A stretch of DNA of 64,000 nt from positions 30,695,686 through 30,759,685 of the forward strand of contig CM038702.1 in the NCBI GenBank assembly GCA_021613375.1, read 5' to 3'. The stretch is from Megaleporinus macrocephalus. Lineage: Eukaryota; Chordata; Actinopteri; Characiformes; Anostomidae. Made by a program: the position numbers and the translations under genes. This document shows, piece by piece, positions 21,203 through 47,000 of the stretch. Position 1 is the stretch's first letter; each line of letters opens with the position of its first letter. The notes beneath the pieces are model-generated. The model was not told where the DNA came from. It saw nothing but the letters and a program-made list of their open reading frames with translations, and made no database searches.

Positions 21203-22950
21203 AGTACAGTACAGTATGATGTGGTGCTGAGAAGACCAGTCAGTACAGTATGATGTGGTGCTGAGGAGACCAGTCAGTACAGTATGATGTGGTGCTGAGG
21301 AGACCAGTCAGTACAGTATGATGTGGTGCTGTGAAGACCAGTCAGTACAGTATGATGTGGAGACCAGTCAGTACAGTATGATGTGGTTACTGAGGAGACC
21401 AGTCAGTACAGTATGGTGTGGTTACTGAGGAGACCAGTCAGTACAGTATGATGTGGTGCTGAGAAGACCAGTCAGTACAGTATGATGTGGTGCTGAGAAG
21501 ACTAGTCAGTACAGTATGATGTGGAGACCAGTCAGTACAGTATGATGTGGAGACCAGTCACTACAGTATGGTATAGTGCTGAGGAGACCAGTCAGTACAG
21601 TATGATGTGGTGCTGAGAAGACCAGTCAGTACAATATGATGTGGAGACCAGTCAGTACAGTATGATGTGGTTACTGAGAAGACCAGTCAGTACAGTATGG
21701 TGTGGTGCTGAGAAGACCAGTCAGTACAGTATGATGTGGTTACTGAGGAGACAGTCAGTACAGTATGATGTGGTGCTGTGAAGACCAGTCAGTGCAGTAT
21801 GATGTGGAGACCAGTCAGTACAGTATGAAGTGGAGACCAGTCAGTACAGTATGATGTGGTTACTGAGGAGACCAGTCAGTACAGTATGGTGTGGTGCTGA
21901 GAAGACCAGTCAGTACAGTATGGTGTGGTGCTGAGAAGACCAGTCAGTACAGTATGATGTGGTGCTGAGAAGACCAGTCAGTACCGTATGGTATGGTGCT
22001 GAGAAGACCAGTCAGTACAGTATGATGTGGTGCTGAGGAGACCAGTCAGTACATTATGATGGGGTGCTGAGAAGACCAGTCAGTACAGTATGGTACGGTG
22101 CTGAGAAGACCAGTCAGTACAGTATGGTGTGGTGCTGAGAAGACCAGTCAGTACAGTATGGTACGGTGCTGAGAAGACCAGTCAGTACAGTATGATGTGG
22201 TGCTGAGAAGACCAGTCAGTACAGTATGGTACGGTGCTGAGAAGACCAGTCAGTACAGTATGATGTGGTGCTGAGAAGACCAGTCAGTACAGTATGGTAT
22301 GGTGCTGAGAAGACCAGTCAGTACAGTATGGTATGGTGCTGAGAAGACCAATTAGTACAGTATGGTGTGGTGCTGAGAAGACCAGTCAGTACAGTATGGT
22401 ATGGGGCTGAGAAGACCAGTTAGTACAGTATGGTGTGGTGCTGAGAAGACCAGTCAGTACAGTATGGTGTGGTGCTGAGAAGACCAGTCAGTACAGTATG
22501 GTGCGGTGCTGAGAAGACCAATTAGTACAGTATGGTGTGGTGCTGAGAAGACCAGTCAGTACAGTATGGTGTGGTGCTGAGAAGACCAGTCAGTACAGTA
22601 TGGTACGGTGCTGAGAAGACCAATAAGTACAGTATGGTGTGGTGCTGAGAAGACCAGTTAGTACAGTATGGTGTGGTGCTGAGAAGACCAGTCAGTACAG
22701 TATGGTATGGTGCTGAGAAGACCAGTTAGTACAGTATGGTATGGTGCTGAGAAGACCAGTCAGTACAGTATGGTATGGTGCTGAGAAGACCAATTAGTAC
22801 AGTATGGTGTGGTGCTGAGAAGACCAGTCAGTACAGTATGGTGTGGTGCTGAGAAGACCAGTCAGTACAGTATGGTATGGTGCTGAGAAGACCAATTAGT
22901 ACAGTATGGTGTGGTGCTGAGAAGACCAGTCAGTAGAGTATGGTGTGGTA
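21203..22950. repeat. 34-bp minisatellite, roughly 50 copies
   Basis: The consensus unit alternates cagtacagtatgrtgtggtg and ctgagaagaccagt. Copies vary by point changes (gatgtgg, ggtacgg, ggtatgg, gttact variants) and some are shortened. The left part (to about 21900) is more heterogeneous than the right. No ORF and no unique spacers. Confidence 0.92.
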
Positions 22951-23397
22951 AGGAGATATAGGCGACATGAACACTGACCAAGGGTCTCTGATGATGTTCC
23001 TGGTTCTACTGAAGAACCGGGATCTAGATCTTCTAGGACAGATGAAGGGCGTCTGAAACTTCTTCAGACCTTCTGAGTGTAGAGCTGGAGATTTTGAACT
23101 GATGAGTTATTTCTGAAATAAAACTGGAAACCTGCTCATTAGGAACACAAGTGGGCTTAAAGGGTACATAGACCAGCAGTACTGCGACGTAGGTGGTCTT
23201 TTTGGGGTCTTTTTCCTGGTTATGTAATAAATGTGTGTATCACAGTAAATGCTGAAGAGACTGTAAGAGGTTTTATTCTTTTTTAATTTTTTTTTTGTTG
23301 CATGCGGTTTGACTGTATGTCATTTCTGCTTCAGCGCTGTCTCCGGTTCTGCGTGTCTCAGTCTGGTTCTGGTGGTCTCTGTTCAGTTTGTCTTTCT

Positions 23398-26300
23398 CTA
23401 GCATCGATCATCATGCTGCCACCAGACATGTCTCTGAGCTCTCTGATGTCCTCCGTGTCTCCCTCGTCCTCTGTTAGAGCTCCTCCCTGGCTGAGTAGGA
23501 GTGAACTCGAGCCTACGTCCTTCAGAGACTACGTCACATCTTCCATCATAACACTCAGTCTCTCTTCTGGGATGAAACCGGTTCCTGCCATAATCACACC
23601 AGTTCCTTCTGTCGTCCCTCCATCGAGCAGAGACTCTCTGAGAGAAGCCACGATCAGTTCTCTAGAAAACAACATTTAATCATTTAGTGACCGGGACTAG
23701 GACTAACATATCCATAATTTAGTGACCAGGGCTAGAACTAACATATCTACAGTGTAATGACCAGGACTAGGACTACTATGTCTCTACGTAAAGGATCTAT
23801 AAATGGACCCTGTACCTGGTCTCTGGTCCTGTGGTGAAACTCTCGGGTCTCCTGGTACGTCACGGCTCGTTGTGGTTGGCATCTCTCTCTCTCTGGTGTG
23901 TTATATATCGTGACAGATAATGTTCTCTGCCGATTGTGGACTTGTCTTGGAGAGAACACTCGTCTCTGATCATCACCCCAGTTCCTTCTGTACATCTGTC
24001 ATCCAGAACCTCTTTCAACGACGTCTTGACTTCTCTATAAAAACACATTTAATCATTTAGTGACCAGGACTAGGACCAAACCATCTTTAGCTTAGGGATC
24101 AGGACTAGGACCAAACCATCCACAGTTTAGGGATCAGGACTAGGACCAAACCATCCACGGTTTAGGGATCAGGACTAGGACCAAACCATCCACAGTTTAG
24201 GGATCAGGACTAGGACCAAACCGTCTATAGTTTAGGAGCTCGGACTAGGACCAAACCATGCGCAGTTCATGGACCAGGACTAGGACCAAACTATGCACAG
24301 TTTATGGACCAGGACTAGGACCAAACCATCCATAGTTTAGGGATCAGGACTAGGACCAAACCATCTATAGTTTAGGGGCTAGGACTAGGACCAAACCATG
24401 TACCATCCATAGTTTTGGGACTATGACTAAGAGATCTAGAGTTTAGGGACCATGACTAAGACTAGGAGAGCTATAGATTAGGGATCATGACTAGGACTAA
24501 GAAATCTATAAATTAGGGACCATGACTAGGACTAAAAGTTGTACCTGTTCTCTTTGCCAGTGCCTCGGGGGCATTCTTCTCTGCCCCTCCTTTCTCTTTG
24601 TGTTTCTCTGTTCATCAGGCTGAAGTTCAGGTCTTGGGGTCTTAGGTGGAGTTCTTTTGGCCTTTGGGTCATTTCCCCTTTGACCCCTGTGACTCTCCGC
24701 TCCTCGTGTGGGTCTAGGTGGCCGGTCAGGCTGGTCTTTAGCCCGGGCGTCCTTTGGAGGGTTAGGATGTTTGTTATGGTAAATTTCACTGCCTAGAAGA
24801 CAAAATTAGACCAATCAGCAATTAAGCTTTTCTCCAATAATCTCTCCTTCAGCACACAGTCAATAACCAGCGTTTACATCGCAACATCTTTCAGATAAAT
24901 TAATCTACATGTGATATTTATGTTTATTCCAACTCGTCCTGCCAGTAGTTCTCTGTTAGAAGTGAATCTTTTTTAGTTCTATGTTGTGAGAAACGTTTTC
25001 TTCTGTTTTCATTCAGATCTAGGTCTCATTGTTGAAGTTTATTTACTCACCCAGAAGCTGGATGCTCTCTGTGGGCACTTCTTCTTTCTGCTGGATCTTC
25101 TGGAGCTCACTGACTGTTTCAGTTCTGCTGCCAAGAGTATCTGGAAGGACAGGAGACAGGTTAGAGCTCATGTTAAAATGGATTCCAGCTGTTAGATGTG
25201 TGATTCTCATCATGATATCTGCTTATCTTCTCTACTTACCCAGAGGTTTCTCCAGCGCTTCCAGCATTAGGTGGTCCTGTAGCTCACTAACGACAACAGT
25301 GTCGTCGTCAGTTTTGCTCTGCTGGACCTCCTGCTGAGTGGTCTCCAGGGAGATGCTCCTCAGCTCAGCGGTGGCTTCAGCCTGAGCTTCACTGGCCACC
25401 GTGGTCTTCATGACGTTCTCTCCTTCAACATGAAGAAATACAGTGAGTATTCCAGTATCCACTCTAAATAATTTAGTATCTACTATGAAGAACTCAGTAT
25501 CCACAACAAATGATTCACAGTCTTCTACGAACAATTTGATATCTATTACGAATGATTCACAGTCTACTATGAATGATTCAGTGTCTAATATGAATGATTC
25601 AGTATCTACTATGAACAATTCTGAATCAAATTGGAATCATTCAGTATGTACTATTACCTACTCAGTATGTGCTACACATTATTCAGCATCTACTATAAAT
25701 GAATCTGTACATATTATGAATTATTCATTATTTACAATAGGTGATTCATTTTATACTATAAATGATTCAGTATCTACTGTAAATGATTCATTATCCATTT
25801 TCATCACTTCAGAATCTACTATGAATTATTTAATGTCTATTATAAACCATTCAGTATGTTTTATATTCAGTATGTTCAATTATTAAGTATGTACTATGAG
25901 TTATTAACTATGCAGTGTAAATGATTCAGTGAATACTGTGATTATAGTTATGTATCATGAATATTCAGTGAAAAGTCTAAATTATTCAGCACCTGCTATG
26001 AATTATGCAAATACTAATATTAATATTCAGCATATATTATAAATATGTACAGTATTGTTATGTTATTAATATTTAAGTTATAAATAATTATTTAGTATCA
26101 GTTAATAATTAATCAGTGATTATTACTGATTATTGATTTCTACCTGGTGACTCATTCTGGAGCTGCTGGGTTTTCTCTGCCACGTCCTGCAGCAGAGTTT
26201 CATCTCTGTCTGTCTGAGCAGTGGAGGGTTCCTGTACTGGAGGTCCGGTGCTCTTGAGTGTTTCAGCCGAAACACTCGGGCTGCCGGACTCGAGGCCTAC

Positions 26301-26549
26301 AGACCGGTCCCGGTCCTCAGCCTCGTCCTCCACTTTCACTGGATTCTGCTCAGTCTTCTTCTCCTCTTCTTCTTGGTTCTTCTTCTGTTTCCAGTTTTTC
26401 ATCCATTTGCCCATCCTACACCTCTTATTCTCCTTCTTTCTCCTCTCAACCTGCTCTCCATCTCCACTCGGCCACTCCTCCTTTCCTTCCCTGTCTGTGT
26501 CTGAGTCGGTGGTGTGGACTCTGCGGCACCAGAACCAGAAGCAGCTCAT
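23398..26549 (-). CDS. Gene E: unrecognised six-exon gene, acidic N-terminal half and Arg-rich C-terminus, duplicated last exon
   Basis: I do not recognise this protein. Exons by splice consensus: 26549-26144, 25422-25240, 25140-25051, 24792-24545, 24034-23816, 23661-23398; the 1410 nt keep phase throughout (1,1,1,0,0). Exon 1 starts MSCFWFWCRR (an in-frame ATG also at 26603), then charged Lys/Glu-rich sequence. Exons 2-3 are acidic and Gln-rich, perhaps coiled coil. Exon 4 is Pro/Arg/Lys-rich. The final exon is Arg-rich and ends VWWQHDDRC. Exons 5 and 6 are tandem duplicates together with their upstream intron ends. Exon 5 carries an in-frame TGA at its twelfth codon, so inclusion gives 320 aa and skipping gives 396 aa. 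Introns are filled by minisatellites. A minus-strand AATAAA lies about 125 bp after the stop. It could be a young or fast-evolving gene; transcription is unproven. Confidence 0.55.
23680..23775. repeat. Three units of the gene E intronic minisatellite
   Basis: Related to 24050-24530 (tttagtgaccaggactagga). Its presence beside both exon 5 and exon 6 shows that the exon was duplicated together with intron sequence. Confidence 0.75.
24050..24530. repeat. Intronic minisatellite of gene E, about 35-bp unit
   Basis: Roughly fourteen units with core ggatcaggactaggaccaaa, decaying toward the right. It occupies intron 4 of gene E. The same motif occurs three times at 23680-23775 in intron 5. Confidence 0.85.
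25440..25880. repeat. 21-bp degenerate tandem repeat in gene E intron 1
   Basis: About 20 units around gattcagtatctactatgaa. Because 21 is a multiple of three, it stays open as a plus-strand frame of seven-residue repeats, which I regard as non-coding. Confidence 0.8.
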
Positions 26550-26717
26550 CTTCAGAGCCGATCTCTGCGTGTCGCAACACAGACTGAGACAAAACGTCAG
26601 CATGCACGGAATTTACACACATCTTCTCCTTCATGACATCACAACCTGCAGCCCTCAGTCCAGTATGACATCACAGCTCAGGGGTTCACCAACATTCCGA
26701 GTCAGAAATATATTATA

Positions 26718-27045
26718 AAATAACTTTCATTAGTATACCATTAACTAATTAATAATAGCTGTAAACAACTTATTAATTCATTAGTAACTTTCATTAATAT
26801 ACCATTAACTAATGATTAATAATGGTAACAATTCATTAATTCATTAATAACTTTTATTAATATACCAGGAACTAATCATTAATAGCTGTAAACAACTCAT
26901 TAATTAATTAATAACCTTCATTCATATATCATTAACTAATGATTAATAGCTGTGAACAACTCATTAGTTCATTAATAACTTTCATTAATATCCCAGGAAG
27001 TAATCATTAATAGCTGTGAACACCTTATTAGTTCATTAATTAACT
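26718..27045. repeat. About five copies of a 65-bp AT-rich tandem unit
   Basis: The unit contains taactttcattaatatacca and aatgattaatagctgt. It lies just upstream of gene E. Confidence 0.8.
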
Positions 27046-27589
27046 GATTAGTTAATCAGGAGTTGAACATTTATGAGTGATTATGATAGATATTCGATTG
27101 TTTTTCCAACAGATTTAACAAACAACATCTGAGCTCTCCTGTAACTGCAAAGTGAATAAAAGAAAACTGTTTTTTTGTCCTTGTATCACCTTTTTATTTA
27201 TTATCTTTTATTTATTTAATAAGTGTTAGTAGTACTGTCAATCTAATTCAATTACATGCTCTGTGGTTAACTCATTTAATTAATTAATTAATTTATTGCA
27301 TTTAATGCAATTAATTAATTGCATTTATCACTTTTTACTATGAAATTATTTTTAATTGTGAAATTCAAATAATTTTAAGCACAACAGTAAATCAATGAAT
27401 GACAAACTGCCCCATCTCCAGGTCACAGTGTTTACTAGAGACACTGATAAACTGTAAATAAAACTAGTTAATCTGTTTTGTGCACTTTCTAGTGTGTAGT
27501 GAGATTTGGAATATGGTAACCAAACGCAGATGCTGGAGTTAGCTAGCTAGTTTCTCGACTCTGGTCCAGATACACTGCCCTGCACATAT

Positions 27590-30185
27590 GGTGTTTTACC
27601 TGCTTCCTACATACCTGATCCAAATAATCTGATCATTAACACCAACTTACTGAGTTAATACAGCGCTTCACCTGCTTCCCACATACCTGATCTAACTAAT
27701 CTGATCATTAACACCACCTTACTGAGTTAATACAGCGTTTCACCTGCTTCCCACATACCTGATCCAACTAATCTGATCATTAACACCACCTTACTGAGTT
27801 AATACAACGCTTCACCTGCTTCACACATACCTGATCCAACTAATGTGATCATTAACACCACCTTACTGAGTTAATACAGCGTTTCACCTGCTTCCCACAC
27901 ACCTGATCCAACTAATCTGATCATTAACACCACCTTACTGAGTTAATACAGCGCTTTACCTGCTCCCCACATACCTGACCCAACTAATCTGATCATTAAC
28001 ATCACCTTACTGAGTTAATACAGCGTTTCACCAGCTTCACACATACCTGATCCAACTAATCTGATCATTAACACCACCTTACTGAGTTAATACAGCGTCT
28101 CACCTGCTTCCCACATACCTGATCCAACTAATGTGATCATTAACACCACCTTACTGAGTTAATACAGCGTTTCACCTGCTTCCCACATACCTGATCCAAC
28201 TAATCTGATCATTAACACCACCTTACTGAGTTAATACAGCGCTTTACCTGCTCCCCACATACCTGATCCAACTAATCTGATCATTAACATCACCTTACTG
28301 AGTTAATATAGCGTTTCACCTGCTTCCCACATACCTGATCCAACTAATCTGATCATTAACACCACCTTACTAAGTTAATACAGCGCTTTACCTGCTCCGC
28401 ACATACCTGATCCAACTAATCTGATCATTAACATCACCTTACTGAGTTAATACAGCGTTTCACCTGCTTCCCACATACCTGATCCAACTAATCTGATCAT
28501 TAACACCACCTTAGTGAGTTAATACAGCGCTTCACCTGCTTCCCACATACCTGATCAACTAATCTGATCATTAACACCACCTTACTGTGTTAATACAGCG
28601 CTTCACCTGCTTCCCACATGCCTGATCCAACTAATCTGATCATTAACACCACCTTACTGAGTTAATACAGCGCTTCACCTGCTTCCCACATACCTGATCA
28701 ACTAATCTGATCATTAACACCAATTTACTGAGTTAATACAGCGTCTCAAGTGCCTCCCACATACCTGATCCAACTAATCTGATCATTAACACCACCTTAC
28801 TGAGTTAATACAGCACTTCACCTGCTTCCCACATACCTGATCCAACTAATCTGATCATTAACACCACCTTACTGAGTTAATACAGCGTCTCACCTGCTTC
28901 CCACATACCTGATCCAACTAATGTGATCATTAACACCACCTTAGTGAGTTAATACAGCGTTTCACCTGCTTCACACATACCTGATCCAACTAATCTGATC
29001 ATTAACACCACCTTACTGAGTTAATACAGCGTCTCACCTGCTTCCCACATACCTGATCAACTAATCTGATCATTAACACCACCTTACTGAGTTAATACAG
29101 CGTCTCACCTGCTTCCCACATACCTGATCCAACTAATGTGATCATTAACACCACCTTAGTGAGTTAATACAGCGTTTCACCTGCTTCCCACATACCTGAT
29201 CCAACTAATCTGATCATTAACACCACCTTACTGAGTTAATACAGCATCTCACCTGCTTCCCACATACTTTATCCAACTAATCTGATCATTAACACCACCT
29301 TACTGAGTTAATACAGCGTCTCACCTGCTTCCCACATACCTGATCAACTAATCTGATCATTAACACCACCTTACTGAGTTAATACAGCGCTTCACCTGCT
29401 TCCCACATACCTTATCCAACTAATTTGATCATTAACACCACCTTACTGAGTTAATACAGCGTCTCACCTGCTTCCCACATACCTTATCCAACTAATTTGA
29501 TCATTAACACCACCTTACTGAGTTAATACAGCGCTTCACCTGCTTCCCACATACCTTATCCAACTAATTTGATCATTAACACCACCTTACTGAGTTAATA
29601 CAGCGTCTCACCTGCTTCCCACATACCTTATCCAACTAATCTGATCATTAACACCACCTTACTGAGTTAATACAGCGTTTCACCTGCTTCCCACATACCT
29701 GATCCAACTAATCTGATCATTAACACCACCTTACTGAGTTAATACAGCATCTCACCTGCTTCCCACATACCTGATCCAACTAATCTGATCATTAACACCA
29801 CCTTACTGAGTTAATACAGCGTCTCACCTGCTTCCCACATACCTTATCCAACTAATTTGATCATTAACACCACCTTACTGAGTTAATACAGCGCTTCACC
29901 TGCTTCCCACATACCTTATCCAACTAATTTGATCATTAACACCACCTTACTGAGTTAATACAGCGTCTCACCTGCTTCCCACATACCTTATCCAACTAAT
30001 CTGATCATTAACACCACCTTACTGAGTTAATACAGCGTTTCACCTGCTTCCCACATACCTGATCCAACTAATGTGATCATTAACACCACCTTACTGAGTT
30101 AATACAGCATCTCACCTGCTTCCCACATACCTGATCCAACTAATCTGATCATTAACACCACCTTACTGAATTAATACAACGTTTA
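27590..30185. repeat. 72-bp minisatellite, about 36 copies, with higher-order structure
   Basis: The unit includes gagttaatacagcg, acctgcttcccacatacctg and atctgatcattaacaccacc. Variants (gcgtctc, gcgcttc, gcatctc; ctgatcc, cttatcc, ctgatc-aac) recur in the same order in separate blocks, e.g. 29390-29790 versus 29815-30130, indicating multi-unit duplication. Confidence 0.92.
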
Positions 30186-32109
30186 CAGCAGAACACGCTC
30201 TAAACTCTACAAGGCAATTTTGTCATAGTTTTTATCCTGTTATGTAGTTTTTATTTAGTTATCGTCTCGGGTTCATTGATGTAAACTATGACGAAAATAG
30301 TTAATCTTTTAACAAAATGTTTATATGTAAAATCAGAGATGATAGCTCCTCTCTTGCTGCACAGTTTGTGCCGGTCATCTTCAGGTACTTCGTGGGCGGA
30401 CACTACGCAAATGATGCTGTTGGCTGGATAGTTTGGTTGGTGGACTATTTTCAGAGAGTGAGCTTCACTCAGGTAAATATTTACATAAAAAGTAAGTGGT
30501 GTCTTGAAACGTCCACTTCCTCAACTGATATGGGATGAAAGTACTTGTGAACTGACATCAATACTAACTAACAAAATGATCCCAGTTATAATTCTGTTTC
30601 TAGTGGATGTAAATGAGTGTAAATTCCATCTCTGAAAACTGTTGACCAGCTCTGAATGTGTGTAAATTCAGTCAACAACAGTCTTCAACAACAACAACAA
30701 ATGTAGTGCGTTCATAGAAAATGTTTGTATTTTATTTTCAGTATCAGCAACACAATCAAGACAAACTGTGCAATTAACATCTCTCCACTTCATTTGATCA
30801 GAAAATCTTACAGCAGTGTAGCACTGGACTAGAATACATGCAAAGATTTACACATCTTGCATGTATTTACACTATACATGCAAGATGTGACACTTTTTGG
30901 ACAGCTTAAAATAATTAAGGCAATCAGTCTAGTTGATTTTTATATAAGTTTATAAAATCTGAACAACTGGCTACTACCATTGTTTACTTTTATATTAGTG
31001 ATGCAGGCTGTCAGATATGTTTTCATTTTTCTTTATTTATTTAATTTCAACATTCAAGTTTACACTGTGGGTGCTGTAAAACCAGGCCCTGTCTCAGGGG
31101 GTCATTTAGTGGGCTGATGCCCCCCAACCATCAATCATGTCCAAACTGATCCATTACTGTACATACCCCATTTCTGTTAAAATCTATTAACAGGCGCAAC
31201 TGCATGTACTTGGTTTTGCTAAATGTTGTGGGAAGATAATTCAGCAGCCAGTTTTCCTAAACGGTTTGATGTCTGGTGAATAGTTATAAAGGTGGCTCTC
31301 CAGTGGATTCTGTAATGAATCTGCAGCTCCTCTGGAAAAACAGCTGTACAGATCTATCCAGATTTCTCTCTTATTTACCTTTGTTTTGTTTTGCTCCTGT
31401 GCCTATGCTGTCCCTGCGTAGAGAGCATCCTGATTGGTTAGATTCAAACCAGCACAGAATCAAACCAATCATGAAGCAGCAGAGGACAAGTACCTAGACA
31501 AGTACCTGGACTGAGTTAGTAGGGCAACAGTGCACAATACCAGTTGCTCAACCTCAGAGTTTTTAAAACTGAAAGATGAAATTTGAGTCAATGGTGACTA
31601 AACGCTGATGACATCATGAATAACAGGAGAAGGAAATGCTTTGCAACAAACAATTTAAAAAATATGTGAAGGAGCCAAACAAACAATAGAACATGTATGA
31701 TGCATTGCTAAACTGTATGAGATAAGCTTATTAAAATAAAAAAAGAACTGGGCACAATCTATACCCTCTTGTTCTGCAGTCCAAAAATTGCTCCTGAAAC
31801 TTATTAGCATCTTACCGCCTCAGGAATGGAAAAGCACCAGCTAGCTTTTTGTTGCTATGTATTGCTATCTCTGCTATTTGTCGGCATTGCTATTTATGAC
31901 AATTTTCACAATTTTAGTAGTAAAACTGCAGGCAGTAAATCAGAGAGTTGTTTAAAAACAAACTATTTAAGTTTTAAAGAAGTCAGAAAGTGCAAATTCA
32001 AGCATCTGCTTGGCGTGCTGCCTTGTTGCCCCTCCCTTACTAACATTGCTATTCATCAGTTCACTGATTTTAAATTAAGCAAATATTTTCTGTTTCAGTG
32101 TAAAAGGCA
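30186..32109. other. Gene B downstream flank, no gene recognised
   Basis: Begins with a fragment like the gacgaaa/tttcgtc-rich repeat seen at 20170-20345. Small open frames at 30317, 31276 and 31826 have no recognisable content or splice context. Confidence 0.45.
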
Positions 32110-44055
<11,946 letters not shown>

Positions 44056-47000
44056 GACTGCTGGGTTTCAAAACCTAGCCTGTTCTATGTGGCTGAGTAA
44101 AACGCTCACATGCAAATCTAGGGCTGTATCCCATTTCACTTGTATTATTCCTGCTGGGTGTGCACTTCACTTAGTCCACAGAGGAACTCCAGCTATAAAA
44201 ACTCAAGGGAAAAATGCTGTCTTCAGTTCTCCTCAGGTTAAAAAAATATTTGACTGAAGGGCAGCATTAGGATTAAGTGACACATGACATGATAAAGGCT
44301 CATTCCAACAAGCGCCAGGTACTTTTACAAATGTTTCTGTTGTCATGAAAGACTATGAATGCTGCCTTTTAGTAAAGTGTTAAAAATAAATTAACATGTA
44401 ATAAAAACTAAAGAAATATAGTAACACATTCACAATCTAGTATTCACAATGCCTGGCATAAGCCTAGTTATATTTACACAAATAACACTTTATTAGTTTT
44501 AATGACATCAATATTACTTTTTAGGTTGTAATGACATGAATAAGCGCATGTCTTGTAATATTATATACAATTATGGGATTATAAGGTGAAAAAGCAATAG
44601 CTGTTGAAAAGCATTAAAAATACAGAATGCAAAGCAAATATAACAAATGTACATTTTACAATAACTTTCAAAAGTAATGCTTAAATGATCATTTAAAACC
44701 ATGATTAAGCTTATAACATAAGGACCTTAAATCTTATAGGTACTTTAACATTTATTCCTTTTTTCTTGAGCATTATGTTGAGTCTGGTTATTGTCATGGC
44801 TGAATATGAACATGCATGTTAAACATGTTTTTTCTTTAGCTTATAATGAAAGGGGTATTATAGAATTCCTATGTTTATAATCCACAGACAAAAGGTATCT
44901 GACAGCTGCTGCGTGTAGTGAAAAACAGTAGAGAACAAAGGGAGAAAAACGCTGACATCATCGGATGGATGGAAATTTAAATGCCCATATAAACGTAGTC
45001 CTATCTGAACAGCACTTGTCTGTGAAGAGCTCAGTCGAGAGCCAAGCTCCCTTGCAGGAAGGGAGGACAGTAAAGGGAAAACGCAGTCTGAATGAGATGC
45101 AGCTCTGGTGACGTGTCTGTTGCACTTACAAGGAAATGAAACTGCCACATGACAACAGGGGCAGGTGTTTGCTCTTTGGAGCACCTGAGTCATTGTTGTG
45201 GTTCACTCATTGTTTGTAGTTGCGTGCAATTATTACAATTCATGAATGCATGAATTGCATCTTTAGAAATCATGTGAAATAGCACATGGTTGTTATTAGG
45301 TGAACAAAAAGTCCACACAAAGCTTTTGTTATGATGTATGAGTTTTTATATATAGGTCAACACAAAACACGCCCAAAAGAAGCCCGCCCTGTCTAATTAC
45401 ACCCACTTTACTTAGCCTGACCAAATCACTGCTGGATATTAAAGAGCTTTAAGAGTATTTGGACTAGTTTAAGCAAATTGTTGTTTAAAAGATAGATGGC
45501 AACATAGCCCCTTCAGACCTCTGCTGTTCTTTTTCCACTTGCCCACTTTGAGCTAGCAGATCTACTCTTGGCTGTTGATAACCACTGCACAGGACATTTG
45601 GCTGCACAGGATATCTGGCTACACTGGTCATCACTACACTGATCACCTCGTACAGCTCAAGCAAGCTGGAAACCCACATTTTGTGCACCGCTGAGCTGAA
45701 CTGAATTAATATGTTTCCTGTGTTGCCTACTGTTTAATAGCATACTGCACAGAAAAGTGAGCAATCACTTTCCCGCCTACTTCATATAAATTTACTTGTG
45801 GACATCGACAGCAGTGAGTTCATACTGTTGTCATAATTGCTTTCTTTAGCAACAGTACGCTTTTACTGGTTTAAATTAAAACAACCACTCAATTAAATGT
45901 TTGTGTGTAAATCGAACACTCACTCTGTTATTTATACCAAGAAGTCCTGTGTTAAACTCCCATTACCCCACATCCCCATGTACTAAGTATCCTGTTTTAG
46001 TAGTACCAACAGAACGTACTGTTTAATAAGAAGACACACGCTGGTTTTAGCTGCATTTTGATTGTATTTTTAAGTATTATTATAACTTGAATTTGATGGA
46101 AAGTTATTTTATGGTGTGCAGTGTTGAAAGAAAAAACATGATTTGATGATATTAAAACAAATTCAGTCAAAATTCAAAAGAGCAGACAAATCTGTCAGTA
46201 AAGAATATAACTCAAACACAGATGCAATTTGTTATGAAAGGAAATAATCAATTATGTATTACTATATAAATACTCAAGACTTTAGTATTTTAATACTCAT
46301 TCAAATACTTTATTAGTAGCAGCAATGGTGACATTTAAATAAGGACTGTACATATAATTAATCAAAATTTCTCAAGAATTCCTCAGGGCTTTGCAATAAT
46401 CCACTTCACAGAACAAAAATATTTTAAACATTCTCTCACCTCTCCAGATTCAACCATACTGTCTGAAATTGATGCTTATATAAGCATTACTACAAACCAC
46501 TGTTATAAATGATTCACTATTGATTTCTAATCAATCATTAATTACCCAAAATTTCAATAACCAATTACTTTTCCCCTTCACAACAGACACTAAGTACATT
46601 TACATGTACAAAGTAAAGTGATGCCCACAAAAAGGTCTGGTAATAATTAAGATAACACCTTTAATAAAAACTTCAAAGACAAGTTTACTAAATTTTTCAG
46701 CTAATCTATAATCTGTTTACAGACCAAATTTTGCTCATTTTGTTTTTCACTGGAGCATTAAAGCTAATAAAGCTATCGAACACCACAAGATTACAGTCAC
46801 CCAAATCTTTTCCTTAAATACATTCCAAAAATCTCTGTTCTCTGTAGAGGATGTGCAAATATACAACACGCCATTTAATCACGTGCACCCAAAACTTATA
46901 AGCTTTGTACGTCTATGTTCACTATCTAGTACCTTCTGCACATATAGAAAGAACTACATATATCCAATAAGTAGTACACTTTTCCTGAACACCCTGGTTA

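Noticed and set aside
25443..25886. 147-codon plus-strand open frame rich in N, D, S, V
   Set aside because: It is the translation of a 21-bp tandem repeat in gene E intron 1; the unit length being a multiple of three keeps it open.
21203..30185. Regular repeats considered as a CRISPR-like array
   Set aside because: Units are contiguous, without unique spacers, and the context is vertebrate.
45127..45142. ggaaatgaaact upstream of gene B considered as an ISRE
   Set aside because: Spacing between the GAAA halves is one base short, and it lies more than 1 kb from the gene B start.
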